DNA of 64,000 nucleotides from Propylenella binzhouense (GCF_009866965.1 NZ_SPKJ01000004.1:55771-119770); one strand, 5' to 3'. Positions 1-9,032 are shown, counted from the first letter of the stretch. Made by a program: numbers and translations. Notes: a model not told the origin generated them from the letters alone.

Positions 1-433
1 CCGCGAGCGATTTCGTGTAGCCGTCCTTCAGCATCTCGGGGATCGCGATGCGGCTGAACACGGCCGCTGCCGCCGCGCTGGAGCCGCACACCGCCCCGAA
101 CGCGGCGACGGCGAGCACGGTCGCGGTCGCAAGCCCGCCCGGCAGGCGGCCGAACCAGCGCCGGCTCGCCTCGAACGCGGCTCTCGATACGCCTGCGCAC
201 TGGGCGAGATAGCCGAGCAGGATGAACATCGGCAGCACCGACAGCGTGTAGGCGGTGCCCTTGCCGTAGGGCACCGTTCCCGCTGTGCGGATGCCGGCGT
301 CGAGCCCCAGCATCGCGACCAGGCCGACGATGCCGACGAGCCCAGCCGCGTACGCGATCCTGACGCCAAGCAGGCCGAGGACGACGAGGCCCAACGCGCC
401 CAGCCCACCGAGTTCCAACGCCCCGAGTGCCAT
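1..433 (-). CDS. dctM: TRAP transporter large permease DctM, N-terminal part (runs off the window)
   Basis: This is the first 144 or so codons of the large membrane subunit of a TRAP (tripartite ATP-independent periplasmic) transporter, which carries the ion-coupled transport channel in the inner membrane. The translation begins MALGALELGG and shows hydrophobic helices typical of DctM. It includes the segment LPMFILLGYLAQCAG and the small-residue stretch FGAVCGSSAAAAAVFS, which corresponds to the conserved DctM region near residue 120. The start ATG overlaps the stop of dctQ (TGATG), so the two subunits are translationally coupled. The 3' part lies left of position 1 and cannot be assessed. 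The substrate is not readable from the permease; the neighbouring genes suggest an organic acid. Confidence 0.88.
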   Translation of the reverse strand, partial: MALGALELGGLGALGLVVLGLLGVRIAYAAGLVGIVGLVAMLGLDAGIRTAGTVPYGKGTAYTLSVLPMFILLGYLAQCAGVSRAAFEASRRWFGRLPGGLATATVLAVAAFGAVCGSSAAAAAVFSRIAIPEMLKDGYTKSLA

Positions 434-993
434 CACGACTGCCTTGTGGAGGGTGCGCCGATGCTGGGAGCGGCCAAGCGCCGGCCGTAGCCCACCATGG
501 AGAGGAGGACGCGCAGCCACAGGAGAGCCAGCGAGACGCACAGGAGGAGCTTCGACGGCCAGAGCGGGGCGCGGATGTCCATGGTCGAATCGCCGAGCTG
601 CCAGGTCCGCTGGAAACTGAACCAGGTCGCGTAGACGAGCACGGAAGCCGCGACGAGCGCGATGGCGCAGAGAAACATCTCGAACGCGGCGCGGGTGCGG
701 CCCGAGAGGGCACCGGGCAAGAAGTCCATGCGGATGTGGGCCTGGAGGCGCTCGGCATAGGCGATCGCGGCGAACGCGATCACAGACATCATGAGCTCGA
801 CATAGTCGATATAGCCGGGGATCTGCAGGTTCCAGACGACCCGCACGACGATCTGCACGACGCCGAGGAGCATAAGCGCGAAGATGAACACCGCAGCCGC
901 CCCTGCGAACATGTTCTCCACCGTCCGCAGCACCCGGTCGACGACCGGGACCTCAGCCGGAAGAGTGTCGATGGCGGCACTGTCGCTTTCCAT
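433..993 (-). CDS. dctQ: TRAP transporter small permease DctQ
   Basis: This 186-residue protein is the small four-helix membrane subunit of a TRAP transporter, which pairs with DctM and receives the loaded DctP receptor. Hydrophobic segments lie near residues 32-55, 65-85, 105-127 and 148-168, the usual DctQ layout, and the length is normal. The phrase YIDYVELMMSVIAFAAIAYAERLQAHIRMD is split over helix 2 and the following loop; the loop residues QAHIRMD match the family's conserved motif. It sits between dctP and dctM with a coupled stop/start to dctM, and a 54-base gap to the receptor gene contains a hairpin. Confidence 0.9.
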   Translation of the reverse strand: MESDSAAIDTLPAEVPVVDRVLRTVENMFAGAAAVFIFALMLLGVVQIVVRVVWNLQIPGYIDYVELMMSVIAFAAIAYAERLQAHIRMDFLPGALSGRTRAAFEMFLCAIALVAASVLVYATWFSFQRTWQLGDSTMDIRAPLWPSKLLLCVSLALLWLRVLLSMVGYGRRLAAPSIGAPSTRQS

Positions 994-1016
994 GGACTAC
1001 TCCGCGAGGTGAGTAC

Positions 1017-1039
1017 GCGGGCGGCTGTCGGCCGCCCGC
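1017..1039. terminator. Hairpin between dctP and dctQ
   Basis: A perfect 9-bp inverted repeat, GCGGGCGGC and GCCGCCCGC around a 5-base loop, lies in the spacer between the receptor and membrane genes. There is no T-tract, so it is more likely an attenuating or mRNA-stabilising hairpin that lowers membrane-subunit output relative to the receptor than a full terminator. That role is inference from position. Confidence 0.5.
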
Positions 1040-1047
1040 TGCAGGGC

Positions 1048-2079
1048 CTACCGCGCGGCCGGGGCGTCGGCGGCCCCGAGCACGAAGTCGAGCAGTGCCT
1101 GGGCCTCAGGGTGGGCGGCGCTGTTCTTCGCCACCCACTCTTCCCAGATCGGCCTCGCGCCGACCCGGCGCAGCTCCGCCATGTCCTCGTCCGAAATCTC
1201 GATCAGCGTCATCCCGGACGCCTTGATCTTGTCTAAGGCCGCTGCGGTGTCATGCTCCATCGCCGCGATCTGTGCGGCGTAGGCGGCCTCGCGCGCCTCC
1301 ATGAGCACGTCGCGGTACTGCTGCGGCAGCGCGTCCCAGGCCTCGATGCTGAGCACGACCGGCAGCGCGGTGCCGGACATGCCCATGTTCGTCGTCATCC
1401 AGTCGCCGAGCTCGTAGGTGCGGTAGGAGACGTGGGCGTAGTAAGGCAGGGCGACCGCCGAAATTAGGCCGCGGTCCATCGCGACGTACATCTCCTGCGG
1501 CGGCATGTTGCTGGTCACGGCGCCGAACTTGGACAGCGCGTCGCCATTGCCGCCGAGCGCGCGCATGCGCATTCCCGAAATGTCGGCGAGCTTCTGCGGC
1601 GGGTTGCCCTTGCCCATCAGTTCGTATGTCGGCAGCAGGCTCGACATGAACGGAAACGCGCCCCACCCCGCGAACTCGCGGAGGATCGCCTTGTTCAGAT
1701 GCACCGCGTCGTGGACCGCGCGCTGCTCCTCGGCGCCCGAGATCGGCAGGAACGGCAGGTCGAGGACGGTGTAGAGCGGCAGCCGCTCAGCCGAGACCGA
1801 CGCCTGGACTGTCGCTCCCTGAATGGCGCCGATCTTGATGAGGTCGAGGAACTCGCGGCTGTCGCCGAAAGTGCCGTAGCCGATGGTGATGGAGAAGCGG
1901 CTGTCCGTCTTCTCCTCGACGAACTTCTTGATGGTCTCGATGTGGGTGGTCGCGGCGCGCGGCGAACCCATGGTGGCGATGCGCCAGTTCACCGAGGGGA
2001 GCGCGTCCTGCGCGAGCGCGGGCCCGGCGAGCAGGGTGGCGACGGCAACGGTGAGCGAAAGGCGAAGGGACGGTATCAT
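1048..2079 (-). CDS. dctP: TRAP transporter periplasmic receptor DctP, copy 1
   Basis: This 343-residue protein is the extracytoplasmic solute receptor of the TRAP system. The chosen ATG gives MIPSLRLSLTVAVATLLAGPALAQ, a clean Sec signal peptide with an AxA cleavage site near residue 24; a longer reading from an upstream start adds 12 unlikely residues. The mature part has the DctP fold pattern: WRIATMGSPR at the start, ITIGYGTFGDSREFLDLIKIGAIQGA, and SGMRMRALGGNGD, which contains the conserved arginine that binds the substrate carboxylate. It is a close paralogue of the next gene over most of its length. The substrate is unknown; members with this arginine usually bind carboxylates. Confidence 0.9.
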   Translation of the reverse strand: MIPSLRLSLTVAVATLLAGPALAQDALPSVNWRIATMGSPRAATTHIETIKKFVEEKTDSRFSITIGYGTFGDSREFLDLIKIGAIQGATVQASVSAERLPLYTVLDLPFLPISGAEEQRAVHDAVHLNKAILREFAGWGAFPFMSSLLPTYELMGKGNPPQKLADISGMRMRALGGNGDALSKFGAVTSNMPPQEMYVAMDRGLISAVALPYYAHVSYRTYELGDWMTTNMGMSGTALPVVLSIEAWDALPQQYRDVLMEAREAAYAAQIAAMEHDTAAALDKIKASGMTLIEISDEDMAELRRVGARPIWEEWVAKNSAAHPEAQALLDFVLGAADAPAAR

Positions 2080-2119
2080 TCTGCTGACGTCCTCTGAGTA
2101 GGAGCCCGGGGGCATGGTG

Positions 2120-2139
2120 GCCCGCCAACCCGGGCGGGC
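2120..2139. terminator. Hairpin between the two dctP genes
   Basis: A 7-bp inverted repeat GCCCGCC and GGCGGGC with a 6-base loop lies between the tandem receptor genes. No T-tract follows. It may set the relative levels of the two receptors by mRNA processing; this is inferred from position only. Confidence 0.35.
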
Positions 2140-2157
2140 GGAGGAGCGAGCAGGCGG

Positions 2158-3189
2158 CTACTGCCGCGCCTTCTCGACCTCGGACATGACGAACTCGAAC
2201 GTGTCGCGGCCGGGCAGGCCTTCGGCCTCCCGCTCTGCGATCCACTCGTCCCACACCGGTTTGCCACCGGCCGCGCGGAACGCCTCGAGGTCACGTTCCG
2301 CAAACTGGACGAGCTCGACGCCGGCGCCCTTGATCTTGGCGAGCGACTTCGCGTCGTCGTCCTGGATCGCCTTCTTCTGCGCGGCGTAGGCGACCTCGCG
2401 CGCCTGGTTGAGCAGCGTCTGGTATTGCGGCGGCAGCTCGTCCCAGGCGCTCTGCGAAAGCGTCACCGGGAAAGCGGTGGTTCCGAGTGCGAGGTTGGTC
2501 GTCATCCACTTGCCGAGCTCGTAGCTGCGGAAGGAGACGTGCGCGTAGTAGGGGAACGCGACGCCGTCGAGCAGCCCGCGGTCCAGCGCGACGTAGACCT
2601 CCGACGCCGGCATGTTGACGGACGAGGCGCCGAGGCGATCGAGGGCGTCGCCCGCTCCACCCAGCGCGCGGATGCGCATGCCTGCGATGTCGGCGAGCTC
2701 GGCCGGCTTGGCGTTCGTTCCCATCAGCTCGTACTGCGGCAGCAGGCTCGACATGAACGGCATCGCGTTCCAGGCCGCGAACTCCTTGGCGACAGGCGGG
2801 TAGGCGTGGACTGCCTCGTGCACCTTGCGCTGCACGTCCGGGTCGGAGAGCGGCAGGAACGGCAGGTCGCGCACCGAATAGAGCGCCAGCCGCGAGCCGG
2901 AGAGGGACGGCTGAACCGTTGCACCCTGCACCGCGCCGACCTTCAGAAGGTCGAGGAACTCGCGCGGCTCCCCGAGCGTACCGTAGCCGATGGTGATCGA
3001 GAAGTTGCCGCCGGTCTGCTCCTCGACATACGTCCTGAGCGTCTCGATGTGCGTCAAGCCTGTTCGCGGCGATCCGAACGTCGCGATCCTCCAGCTGACC
3101 TTGGGTCCCTTGACCGCCTGTGCCGATGCGGACGTTGTCGCGAACGCGGTCGTGACCGCGAGCGCGGCCGCAAGGATGCTCAGTCTCAT
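2158..3189 (-). CDS. dctP: TRAP transporter periplasmic receptor DctP, copy 2
   Basis: This second 343-residue DctP receptor has the same length as copy 1 and is collinear with it. It has a signal peptide (MRLSILAAALAVTTAFATTSASAQ), then WRIATFGSPR, ITIGYGTLGEPREFLDLLKVG and the arginine motif GMRIRALGGAGD. A strong ribosome site (GGGAGGGAT) precedes the ATG. Two receptors beside one permease pair suggests either broadened substrate range or recent duplication. Differences are scattered, not clustered, so the copies have diverged for some time. It is the first gene of the leftward dctPP-Q-M unit, with the CoA transferase 70 bases upstream probably in the same transcript. Confidence 0.9.
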   Translation of the reverse strand: MRLSILAAALAVTTAFATTSASAQAVKGPKVSWRIATFGSPRTGLTHIETLRTYVEEQTGGNFSITIGYGTLGEPREFLDLLKVGAVQGATVQPSLSGSRLALYSVRDLPFLPLSDPDVQRKVHEAVHAYPPVAKEFAAWNAMPFMSSLLPQYELMGTNAKPAELADIAGMRIRALGGAGDALDRLGASSVNMPASEVYVALDRGLLDGVAFPYYAHVSFRSYELGKWMTTNLALGTTAFPVTLSQSAWDELPPQYQTLLNQAREVAYAAQKKAIQDDDAKSLAKIKGAGVELVQFAERDLEAFRAAGGKPVWDEWIAEREAEGLPGRDTFEFVMSEVEKARQ

Positions 3190-3259
3190 TCATCCCTCCC
3201 GTGGGGCGCGGGTTCTTGTTTGCGCCCTTCTGCGTGTGATGCGGCGTGACCGCGCCGGG

Positions 3260-4486
3260 TCAGCCGATGATGTTGCGCTCCCTCAATGCGTCCAGCTCGT
3301 CCTGTGGCAGGTTCAGCTCACGGGCGAGGACCTCATCGCTTGCTTCGCCGAGGTGCTGGCCGGGCCAGCGGATCGCCGCCGGCATCCGCCGCAGCCGCGG
3401 CACCGGGGCGGCGAGGCAGACGTGGCCACGGTCGTGGTCGGGCACGTCGACGAAGTTGCCGCGAGCCACCACCTGCGGGTGAGTCATCAGGTCGCCGATG
3501 CTCTGGATCTTGACCGCCGGCACGTCCGCCGCCGACAGCGCGTCCAGCGCCGCGGCGGTTGTGTGGCGGCGGAGCCAGGCGTTGATCTCGGCGTCGAGCG
3601 CCGGACGGTTCGCAACCCGATCGGTGTTCCGCTTGAATCTCGGGTCCTCGATCAGGTCCGGGCGGCCGATGACGGTCATCAACCGCCCGAAGACACGGTC
3701 TCCGGTGCCGCTGACGAAGATCCACTCGCCGTCGCCGGTCAGGTAGGCGCCGCCCGGCGCGACGTAGCCCGGAGTATTGCCGGACCGCTCGGTGACGATG
3801 CCTTCGTGGCGGAAGGTCTGCGGCATTTCCTTCAGGAACGGCAGCATCGTCTCGTAGAGTGCGAGGTCGACGTCGTCGCCCTCCCGCTCGCCGCGCCGCA
3901 GCCTGCCGAGCATCGCGGTGACCGCGCCGAACGCAGCCCACAGGCCCGCCGTGAAGTCGCAGACGGGGAGCCCCGCCTGCTGCGGCGGCCCGTCAGGCTC
4001 GCCGGTGACGTAAACGAGTCCGCAGAACGCCTGCGCGTTGCGGTCGAATCCGGGGACGTCGCGCCACGGGCCGTCCTGGCCGTAACCGCTGATGCGTACG
4101 ACCACGAGTTCGGGACGCTGCGCGCGCATCCACTCGGCGGTGATACCCCACCGGTCGAGGGTGCCGGGGCGGAAGTTCTCGATCAGGACGTCGGTCGTCG
4201 CGAGCAGGCGAGCGAGGATGTCGCGCCCCTCCGGATGGCGAATATCGAGCGCGACGGAGCGCTTGTTGCGGCCGATGGACGACCACCAATAGCCGCTTTC
4301 GCCGCCTGGCGGGTAGGCGCCGAGCGTGCGCATCGGGTCGCCCTGGCCCGGAAGTTCGATCTTGATGACATCGGCGCCGAAGTCGGCGAGAAGGGCGGCG
4401 GCGAACGGCGCCGAAATGAAGGTCCCGAGTTCGATCACCCGGACGCCCGCGAGTGCGGCCGGCGATGATCCCTCGCAACTCGTCAT
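3260..4486 (-). CDS. Class III (CaiB/BaiF family) acyl-CoA transferase
   Basis: This 408-residue family III CoA transferase moves CoA between carboxylic acids through an aspartyl-CoA intermediate. The N-terminal nucleotide-fold start is clear (LAGVRVIELGTFISAPFAA, then LLADFGADVIKIE). The segment NRNKRSVALDIRHPEGR is diagnostic, and the likely catalytic Asp lies in LPVCDFTAGLWAA. The start at MTSCEG was chosen because the protein homology begins a dozen residues later; 66 upstream codons in the same frame are arginine-rich and unlike any family member. It is transcribed towards the TRAP genes and divergently from the GntR regulator, so it probably activates the imported acid. Confidence 0.88.
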   Translation of the reverse strand: MTSCEGSSPAALAGVRVIELGTFISAPFAAALLADFGADVIKIELPGQGDPMRTLGAYPPGGESGYWWSSIGRNKRSVALDIRHPEGRDILARLLATTDVLIENFRPGTLDRWGITAEWMRAQRPELVVVRISGYGQDGPWRDVPGFDRNAQAFCGLVYVTGEPDGPPQQAGLPVCDFTAGLWAAFGAVTAMLGRLRRGEREGDDVDLALYETMLPFLKEMPQTFRHEGIVTERSGNTPGYVAPGGAYLTGDGEWIFVSGTGDRVFGRLMTVIGRPDLIEDPRFKRNTDRVANRPALDAEINAWLRRHTTAAALDALSAADVPAVKIQSIGDLMTHPQVVARGNFVDVPDHDRGHVCLAAPVPRLRRMPAAIRWPGQHLGEASDEVLARELNLPQDELDALRERNIIG

Positions 4487-4627
4487 CGCGCGAAGCCGGC
4501 GGTGGAATGCGTCGCGCCCGCGTCCGCATGCGGAAGAAACGTTCGCATGTGTGCAGCTTCGACCTCTGACGGAGGTTGAACACGTCGCGGCAAGGCCGAT
4601 CGAGCGGTGGCCTGCCTGACGTTCTAA

Positions 4628-4650
4628 TTGTATAACCCTTTTCCAAGGGT
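4628..4650. promoter_or_regulatory. Candidate GntR operator and inverted repeat between CoA transferase and GntR genes
   Basis: The 278-base divergent spacer holds TTGTATAAC at 4628-4636, which resembles the GT-N3-AC core of FadR-subfamily operators. It is followed at once by a perfect 6-bp inverted repeat, ACCCTT and AAGGGT with a 4-base spacer, at 4635-4650. This AT-richer patch is the only such element in the spacer. Binding by the adjacent GntR protein is an inference from position and motif. Confidence 0.4.
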
Positions 4651-4764
4651 GGCAACAGCCTCGCCGCGTGGATGGCGGCTTCACTTGCCTGCTGCATTGT
4701 AGCAGAACCGGGGTGCGGTCTCCGCCAGCGGTTCACCGTCCCCTCAAACAGCCCGCGGATTTCC

Positions 4765-5589
4765 ATGACCGACCACGCAGCAGTGCGCAAAACGACGGCG
4801 ATCGCAACGGCCCCGAGGCCACTCAAAGCCGCGCTCCGCGTGGCGACCGAACTGCGACGCCAGATCGTGACGGGTCAGCTTCGGCCCGGCGACCGGCTGC
4901 CGCCGGAGAACGCGCTGCAGACCCAGTTCGCAATCTCGCGACCGACCCTGCGCGAGGCGTTGCGGCTGCTCGAGGCGCAGTCGCTCATCACCATCGCCCG
5001 CGGCAAGCACGGCGGCGCCAAGGTCACCTCGATCGATCTGCGGACGATCGCGAGCCAGGTCGGCGTGTTCCTGCAGATCGAGGGAACCTCGCTCGACGAC
5101 CTCTGGACCGCGCGCACGATCATCGAGCCGCCCGCAGCGGGCATGCTCGCCGCGCGCCGCGATCCGGACGCCCTCCTCGCGCTGAAGGCCAACATCGAGG
5201 GCGCGCGCGAAGCCTCGCGGAAGGACCTCATCCGCTACGCCGGCCTCAGCGCCGAGTTCTCGATGCTGATCATCCAGCACTGCGGCAACAAGACGATCCA
5301 TCTGCTCGCCTCGCTGATCTACGACCTCATTCGCCGTCAGCACGAGCACGTGACCGAGCGCACGCTCGGGCGCCCGAGCGTCGACAAGCTGCGGCAGAAC
5401 AGCATCCGCAGCCGCGAGGCGCTCGTCGGCATGCTGCGGGCCGATCCGCCCGAGGCCGTGGAGGAGTTCTGGCGCGACCATCTCTGCCACATGCGCGATC
5501 TGGTGCTAACCGCGTACGAGAAGCCGCGCACGATCGACGTACTCGGCAGCGCCCCGGCGGGCGCGGGCGGAGCGGCGAAGGCGTCGTGA
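4765..5589 (+). CDS. GntR family transcriptional regulator, FadR/FCD subfamily
   Basis: This 274-residue regulator has an N-terminal winged helix (residues about 15-85) and a C-terminal all-helical FCD-type ligand domain. The GntR signature is visible: QIVTGQLRPGDRLPPENALQ, ISRPTLREALRLLEAQSLI, then GKHGGAKVTS. The C-terminal half (LDDLWTARTIIEPPAAGMLA) matches the FadR/FCD domain, which often binds a metal and a carboxylate ligand. The start MTDHAA was preferred over an upstream in-frame ATG because the extra 31 residues carry no family similarity. Divergent to the CoA transferase/TRAP unit, it most likely represses it until the imported acid is present. Confidence 0.85.
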   Translation: MTDHAAVRKTTAIATAPRPLKAALRVATELRRQIVTGQLRPGDRLPPENALQTQFAISRPTLREALRLLEAQSLITIARGKHGGAKVTSIDLRTIASQVGVFLQIEGTSLDDLWTARTIIEPPAAGMLAARRDPDALLALKANIEGAREASRKDLIRYAGLSAEFSMLIIQHCGNKTIHLLASLIYDLIRRQHEHVTERTLGRPSVDKLRQNSIRSREALVGMLRADPPEAVEEFWRDHLCHMRDLVLTAYEKPRTIDVLGSAPAGAGGAAKAS

Positions 5590-5922
5590 CGGCGGCGAGG
5601 CGGCGCGGTCGTCGTTCCACACCGTCGGTCAGCTCGGTGCCGGCGGGCCCGACATTCCCTTTGCAGCGCAGGCGAAGTTTTCCGATTGCCGACGGACTTC
5701 TGGAGATGATCAACGCAGCTGATCGCTCGACGGACAATTACTCAGGGATGCCCCCTCGCCCGTTGTGACTTCCGCATCACAGCTTGACGCATCGTGATCC
5801 CGTCAGGGGAGAGCGGCATCATCCATTCGAAAGATCGTCCCGTCCGGGCATCTGCAGGGCAAGGGCGGCCTCAGCCAAGCCGCGTCGTTCTCAATACGCG
5901 CCGCGACGCGCAGCAGGACGCA
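5590..5922. other. Convergent intergenic stretch, nothing recognised
   Basis: These 333 bases separate the 3' ends of the GntR gene and the HMG-CoA lyase-like gene. I see no coding pattern, no strong hairpin and no repeat. Short open frames here have no ribosome site and no recognisable similarity. Confidence 0.5.
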
Positions 5923-6882
5923 TCAGCGGATCGCAGACCGCAGGCGAGCCAAAGAACCGCCCTTCATGATCGAGCCGGGCAACGGATGTCCGACGATGTC
6001 CTCGGCCAGCCGGGCTGCTTCGATCATCCTTTCGAGGTCGATGCCGGTTTCCACGCCGAGTTCCTCGCAGAGGAAGACGACATCTTCGGTGCACACATTG
6101 CCGGCTGCGCCCTGGTGGCCAGCGAACGGGCATCCGCCGAGGCCGGCCACGGAGGAATCATAACTGTCGACCCCCATTTCCAGTCCGGCATAGACGTTGG
6201 CGAGGCCGAGGCCGCGCGTATTGTGGAAGTGCAGGTTGATCCGCAGCGACGGCCAGCGCTCGCGAATGGCGCCGACGGTGCGCTTCACAGTGTCCGGCGT
6301 CGCCCAGGCCATGGTGTCGTTCAGCGAGACCCGCGTCAGAGTGCACTGATGCGCCTCCGCGATCTCGATCGCCTTCGCCACGGTCGCGACGAGGTGCTCG
6401 GTCGGGATGTCGCCGGCGAAATTGCAGCCGAAGGCCGCCATTATGAGGACGCCGTCTACAGCCAAGCCGTTCTCCAGGAAAACCTCGACCTGGCGGTTTT
6501 GGATCGCGATGTTTTTTTCGGTGTTTTGGTTCTGGTTGCGCTCGATGAACCGCTCCGATGCGGAGAGCAGTATGGCATCCTTGAAGGTGAGCCGGTTGCG
6601 ATATTGCAGCGCCCTCATCAGGCCCCGCTCGTTGAGCCACAGCGGAAGATAGCTGACGCCCTCCCGGACCCGCATGCCGGTCACGACATCGTCAGCGTCG
6701 GCCCAGCCGGGCACCTTCTTCGGATTGACGAAGGAGCAGACCTGGATTTGGCGGACGCCGGTCTCCGAAAGCGCATCAATGAGCGCGATCTTCCGGTCGG
6801 TAGCGATCGGCCCAGGCTCGATCTGAAGCCCTTCACGCGGTCCCTTCTCGCAGATCTCGACAAACTTCGGCAGGTCGGACAT
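5923..6882 (-). CDS. Hydroxymethylglutaryl-CoA lyase-like protein
   Basis: This 319-residue TIM-barrel enzyme belongs to the HMG-CoA lyase family, which splits 3-hydroxy-3-methylglutaryl-CoA (or related 3-hydroxy acyl-CoAs) into acetyl-CoA and a keto acid. Family marks are FVEICEKGPREGLQIE (the usual form is VGPRDGLQNE, so Asp is replaced by Glu), the metal-ligand strand INLHFHNTRGLGLANVYAG, and SVAGLGGCPFAG, which holds the loop cysteine. The ATG overlaps the stop of the upstream synthetase (TGATG), so the genes are coupled. The Asp-to-Glu change in the active-site motif hints at a non-standard substrate. Citramalyl-CoA-like or HMG-like acids are both possible. Confidence 0.82.
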   Translation of the reverse strand: MSDLPKFVEICEKGPREGLQIEPGPIATDRKIALIDALSETGVRQIQVCSFVNPKKVPGWADADDVVTGMRVREGVSYLPLWLNERGLMRALQYRNRLTFKDAILLSASERFIERNQNQNTEKNIAIQNRQVEVFLENGLAVDGVLIMAAFGCNFAGDIPTEHLVATVAKAIEIAEAHQCTLTRVSLNDTMAWATPDTVKRTVGAIRERWPSLRINLHFHNTRGLGLANVYAGLEMGVDSYDSSVAGLGGCPFAGHQGAAGNVCTEDVVFLCEELGVETGIDLERMIEAARLAEDIVGHPLPGSIMKGGSLARLRSAIR

Positions 6883-9032
6883 CACAGCGGCTCCATGTGA
6901 GTTTCTTGTCGCCCAGCCCGGGCCTCAGCGGCGGCACTTGGAATGATGAGGGCATCGACGGCCACGAGACCGTCTTCGCGGAGAATGAAGGGGTTGACGT
7001 CCAGGGCCCCGAGGAGGTCGCCCGCCCAGAGCGCGAAATCCTGGAGCCGCGCTAGCACGGCGAGTATCTCATCCGCACTGCGCGCGTGGGGCCAGCGCGG
7101 GCTGCGCAGGATGCGGCCGAGCGCGGAGTTGGCGAACTGCCGCTCCAGCGCAGCGGCAGGCGCCGGGATGGACCACATCTCGACCGCGCGGATCGCCTCG
7201 GCGTGAATGCCGCCGAGCCCCGCAAGGAGGATCGGCCCCACGTCCGCTTGACGCGTCACCCCGGCGATCATTTCGAGATGGCCGGCGACGAGAGGCTGGA
7301 TCGCCATCGGACCCCCGCCGAAGGCCCTGTGCGCCTCCCGGATCGCGTCCGCCCCTCTGATGCCGACGCGCACCAGGCCGGCCTCCGTCTTGTGCCCGAC
7401 ACCCTCGACGACGGCCTTGGCGACGACCCTGCCGCCGAGACGCTCGGCCGCGGCGATCGCCTCGTCGAGATCGGCGCACACCTCCGTCTGAACCGTCGGG
7501 ACGCCGAAGCGCGCGAGCAGCGCGAGGCTCTCCGGCTCCGTGAGCGGGCGGCCGAGGCGCAGGAGCGGTTCGCCCGCGGCCGGCTCGCGGCCCGGTATGC
7601 CGTCTTGGCACGGGGCCGGCGGCGGATGCAGCACGGCGGCAAGACCCTGCAGCGCGGCCTCGGTGTCCGGGAAGACCTTGAAGCCCTGCTCCAGATAGCC
7701 CGCCGCCTTTTCGGGCTGCAATCCGCCCGGCACGACCAGGACCGACGGCTTTTTGGAGAGCGCCCGCGCCGACGCGAGATCCCTGATCAGCGTCGGCACG
7801 CCCGAATTCGGATCGATGCCGTTGATCGGCGTCATCATCGCGCCGACCGCCGGATCCGCCGCCACGATCTCCGCGATCGGGCCGGAGCGGGCGCGGTCGA
7901 ACACGCCGAGATCGACAGGATTCCCGAACTGCGAGAAGCTCAGATATTCCGCAAGGCGTGATTGAGTCACCGGGCCGAACTCGGCCAGCGGCACCTTGTG
8001 ATGCTCGGCGAGATCGGCGAGAATCGCAGCGCCCGCACCCGAGGTGGACATGATTGCCAGGCCGCCTGGCGCTCGGCCAAAGAAGCTCAGCATGGCCGCC
8101 GCGCTCATCAGGCCCTCGAGCGAGCGAACCATAGGGATTCCGCTCGCCTCGAAAAGCGCCCGGTAAGCATCCGCCTGCCCGGCAAGACGGCTCGAATGGG
8201 CGAGTGCCGCGCGCGCACCCGTCTCCGTCAGGCCGGCCTTGAGCGCAACGATGTGCTTGCCGAGCCCGGCGGCGCGTTCCCCGAGCCGGCGCAGCCGTTC
8301 TCCGTCGGAGATCGCGTCCACGAGCAGCGCGGCGACCCGCGTCGATTCCTGCTCAAGGACGAACTCGAGATAGTCCAGAAGGTCGAGGTCGGCTTCGTTG
8401 CCGGCCGAGACGAAGCAGGACAGGCCCCCCCCGACGCTCTCCAGATAGCCCATCATCAGGGAGAAGAGGGCGCCGCTGTGCGAGAGGATGGCTATATCGC
8501 CGGGCCGCAGGGCAACCGAATGAGCGGCATTGAAGCCGAGCGCCAGGCGGTTCGCCGTATTGTAGATGCCGTTGCAGTTCGGACCGACGACGCGGATGCC
8601 GGTTTCCGCAACCGTGCGCTTCAGGTCCGCATTGCGCGCCCGGCTTCCAGGGCTTGCGCTCTCCGCGAACCCGGCCGCGCTCACGATGGCGGTCTTCACG
8701 CCGATCTCCGCGCAGTCGCGCAGCGCCCGCGAGGTCGCGTCGGCTGGGAGCGCGAGGAATGCGACGTCCACCGGACCGGGCGCTTCGCGGATGTCGCCGA
8801 GGCAGACCGCGCCGTCAGCCTCCTGGAGATCGCGGCCGACGGCGTAGACCTTGCCTCGGAAGCCGCCGCGCATCACGTTGCGCAGGACCTGCCGCCCGCG
8901 CTTGATCGGGTCGCGGGAAACGCCGACCACGGCTACCGCGCGCGGCTCGAACAGCGCCGAGAGCGCCTCCTGGAATGCCGGGACGTGTGCAGCGGGAAAT
9001 GGCGCCTGCAACGCCTTCACCGCCCCTTCCAT
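6882..9032 (-). CDS. NDP-forming acyl-CoA synthetase (acetate-CoA ligase family, fused alpha and beta parts)
   Basis: This 716-residue protein joins both halves of the ADP-forming acyl-CoA synthetase. Residues 25-130 are a CoA-binding Rossmann domain (LFEPRAVAVVGVSRDP). Residues 150-470 are succinyl-CoA-ligase-like, with VGPNCNGIYN, ILSHSGALFSLMMGYLE and the histidine region GARAALAHSSRLAGQADAYRA. The last 230 residues form an ATP-grasp domain (LLARFGVPTVQTEVC, AAERLGGRVVAKAVVEGVGHKTEAG). It overlaps the enoyl-CoA hydratase by 16 bases and the lyase by one, a tightly coupled operon. It would activate an organic acid to its CoA thioester or recover ATP from one; the substrate is unknown. Confidence 0.87.
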   Translation of the reverse strand: MEGAVKALQAPFPAAHVPAFQEALSALFEPRAVAVVGVSRDPIKRGRQVLRNVMRGGFRGKVYAVGRDLQEADGAVCLGDIREAPGPVDVAFLALPADATSRALRDCAEIGVKTAIVSAAGFAESASPGSRARNADLKRTVAETGIRVVGPNCNGIYNTANRLALGFNAAHSVALRPGDIAILSHSGALFSLMMGYLESVGGGLSCFVSAGNEADLDLLDYLEFVLEQESTRVAALLVDAISDGERLRRLGERAAGLGKHIVALKAGLTETGARAALAHSSRLAGQADAYRALFEASGIPMVRSLEGLMSAAAMLSFFGRAPGGLAIMSTSGAGAAILADLAEHHKVPLAEFGPVTQSRLAEYLSFSQFGNPVDLGVFDRARSGPIAEIVAADPAVGAMMTPINGIDPNSGVPTLIRDLASARALSKKPSVLVVPGGLQPEKAAGYLEQGFKVFPDTEAALQGLAAVLHPPPAPCQDGIPGREPAAGEPLLRLGRPLTEPESLALLARFGVPTVQTEVCADLDEAIAAAERLGGRVVAKAVVEGVGHKTEAGLVRVGIRGADAIREAHRAFGGGPMAIQPLVAGHLEMIAGVTRQADVGPILLAGLGGIHAEAIRAVEMWSIPAPAAALERQFANSALGRILRSPRWPHARSADEILAVLARLQDFALWAGDLLGALDVNPFILREDGLVAVDALIIPSAAAEARAGRQETHMEPL

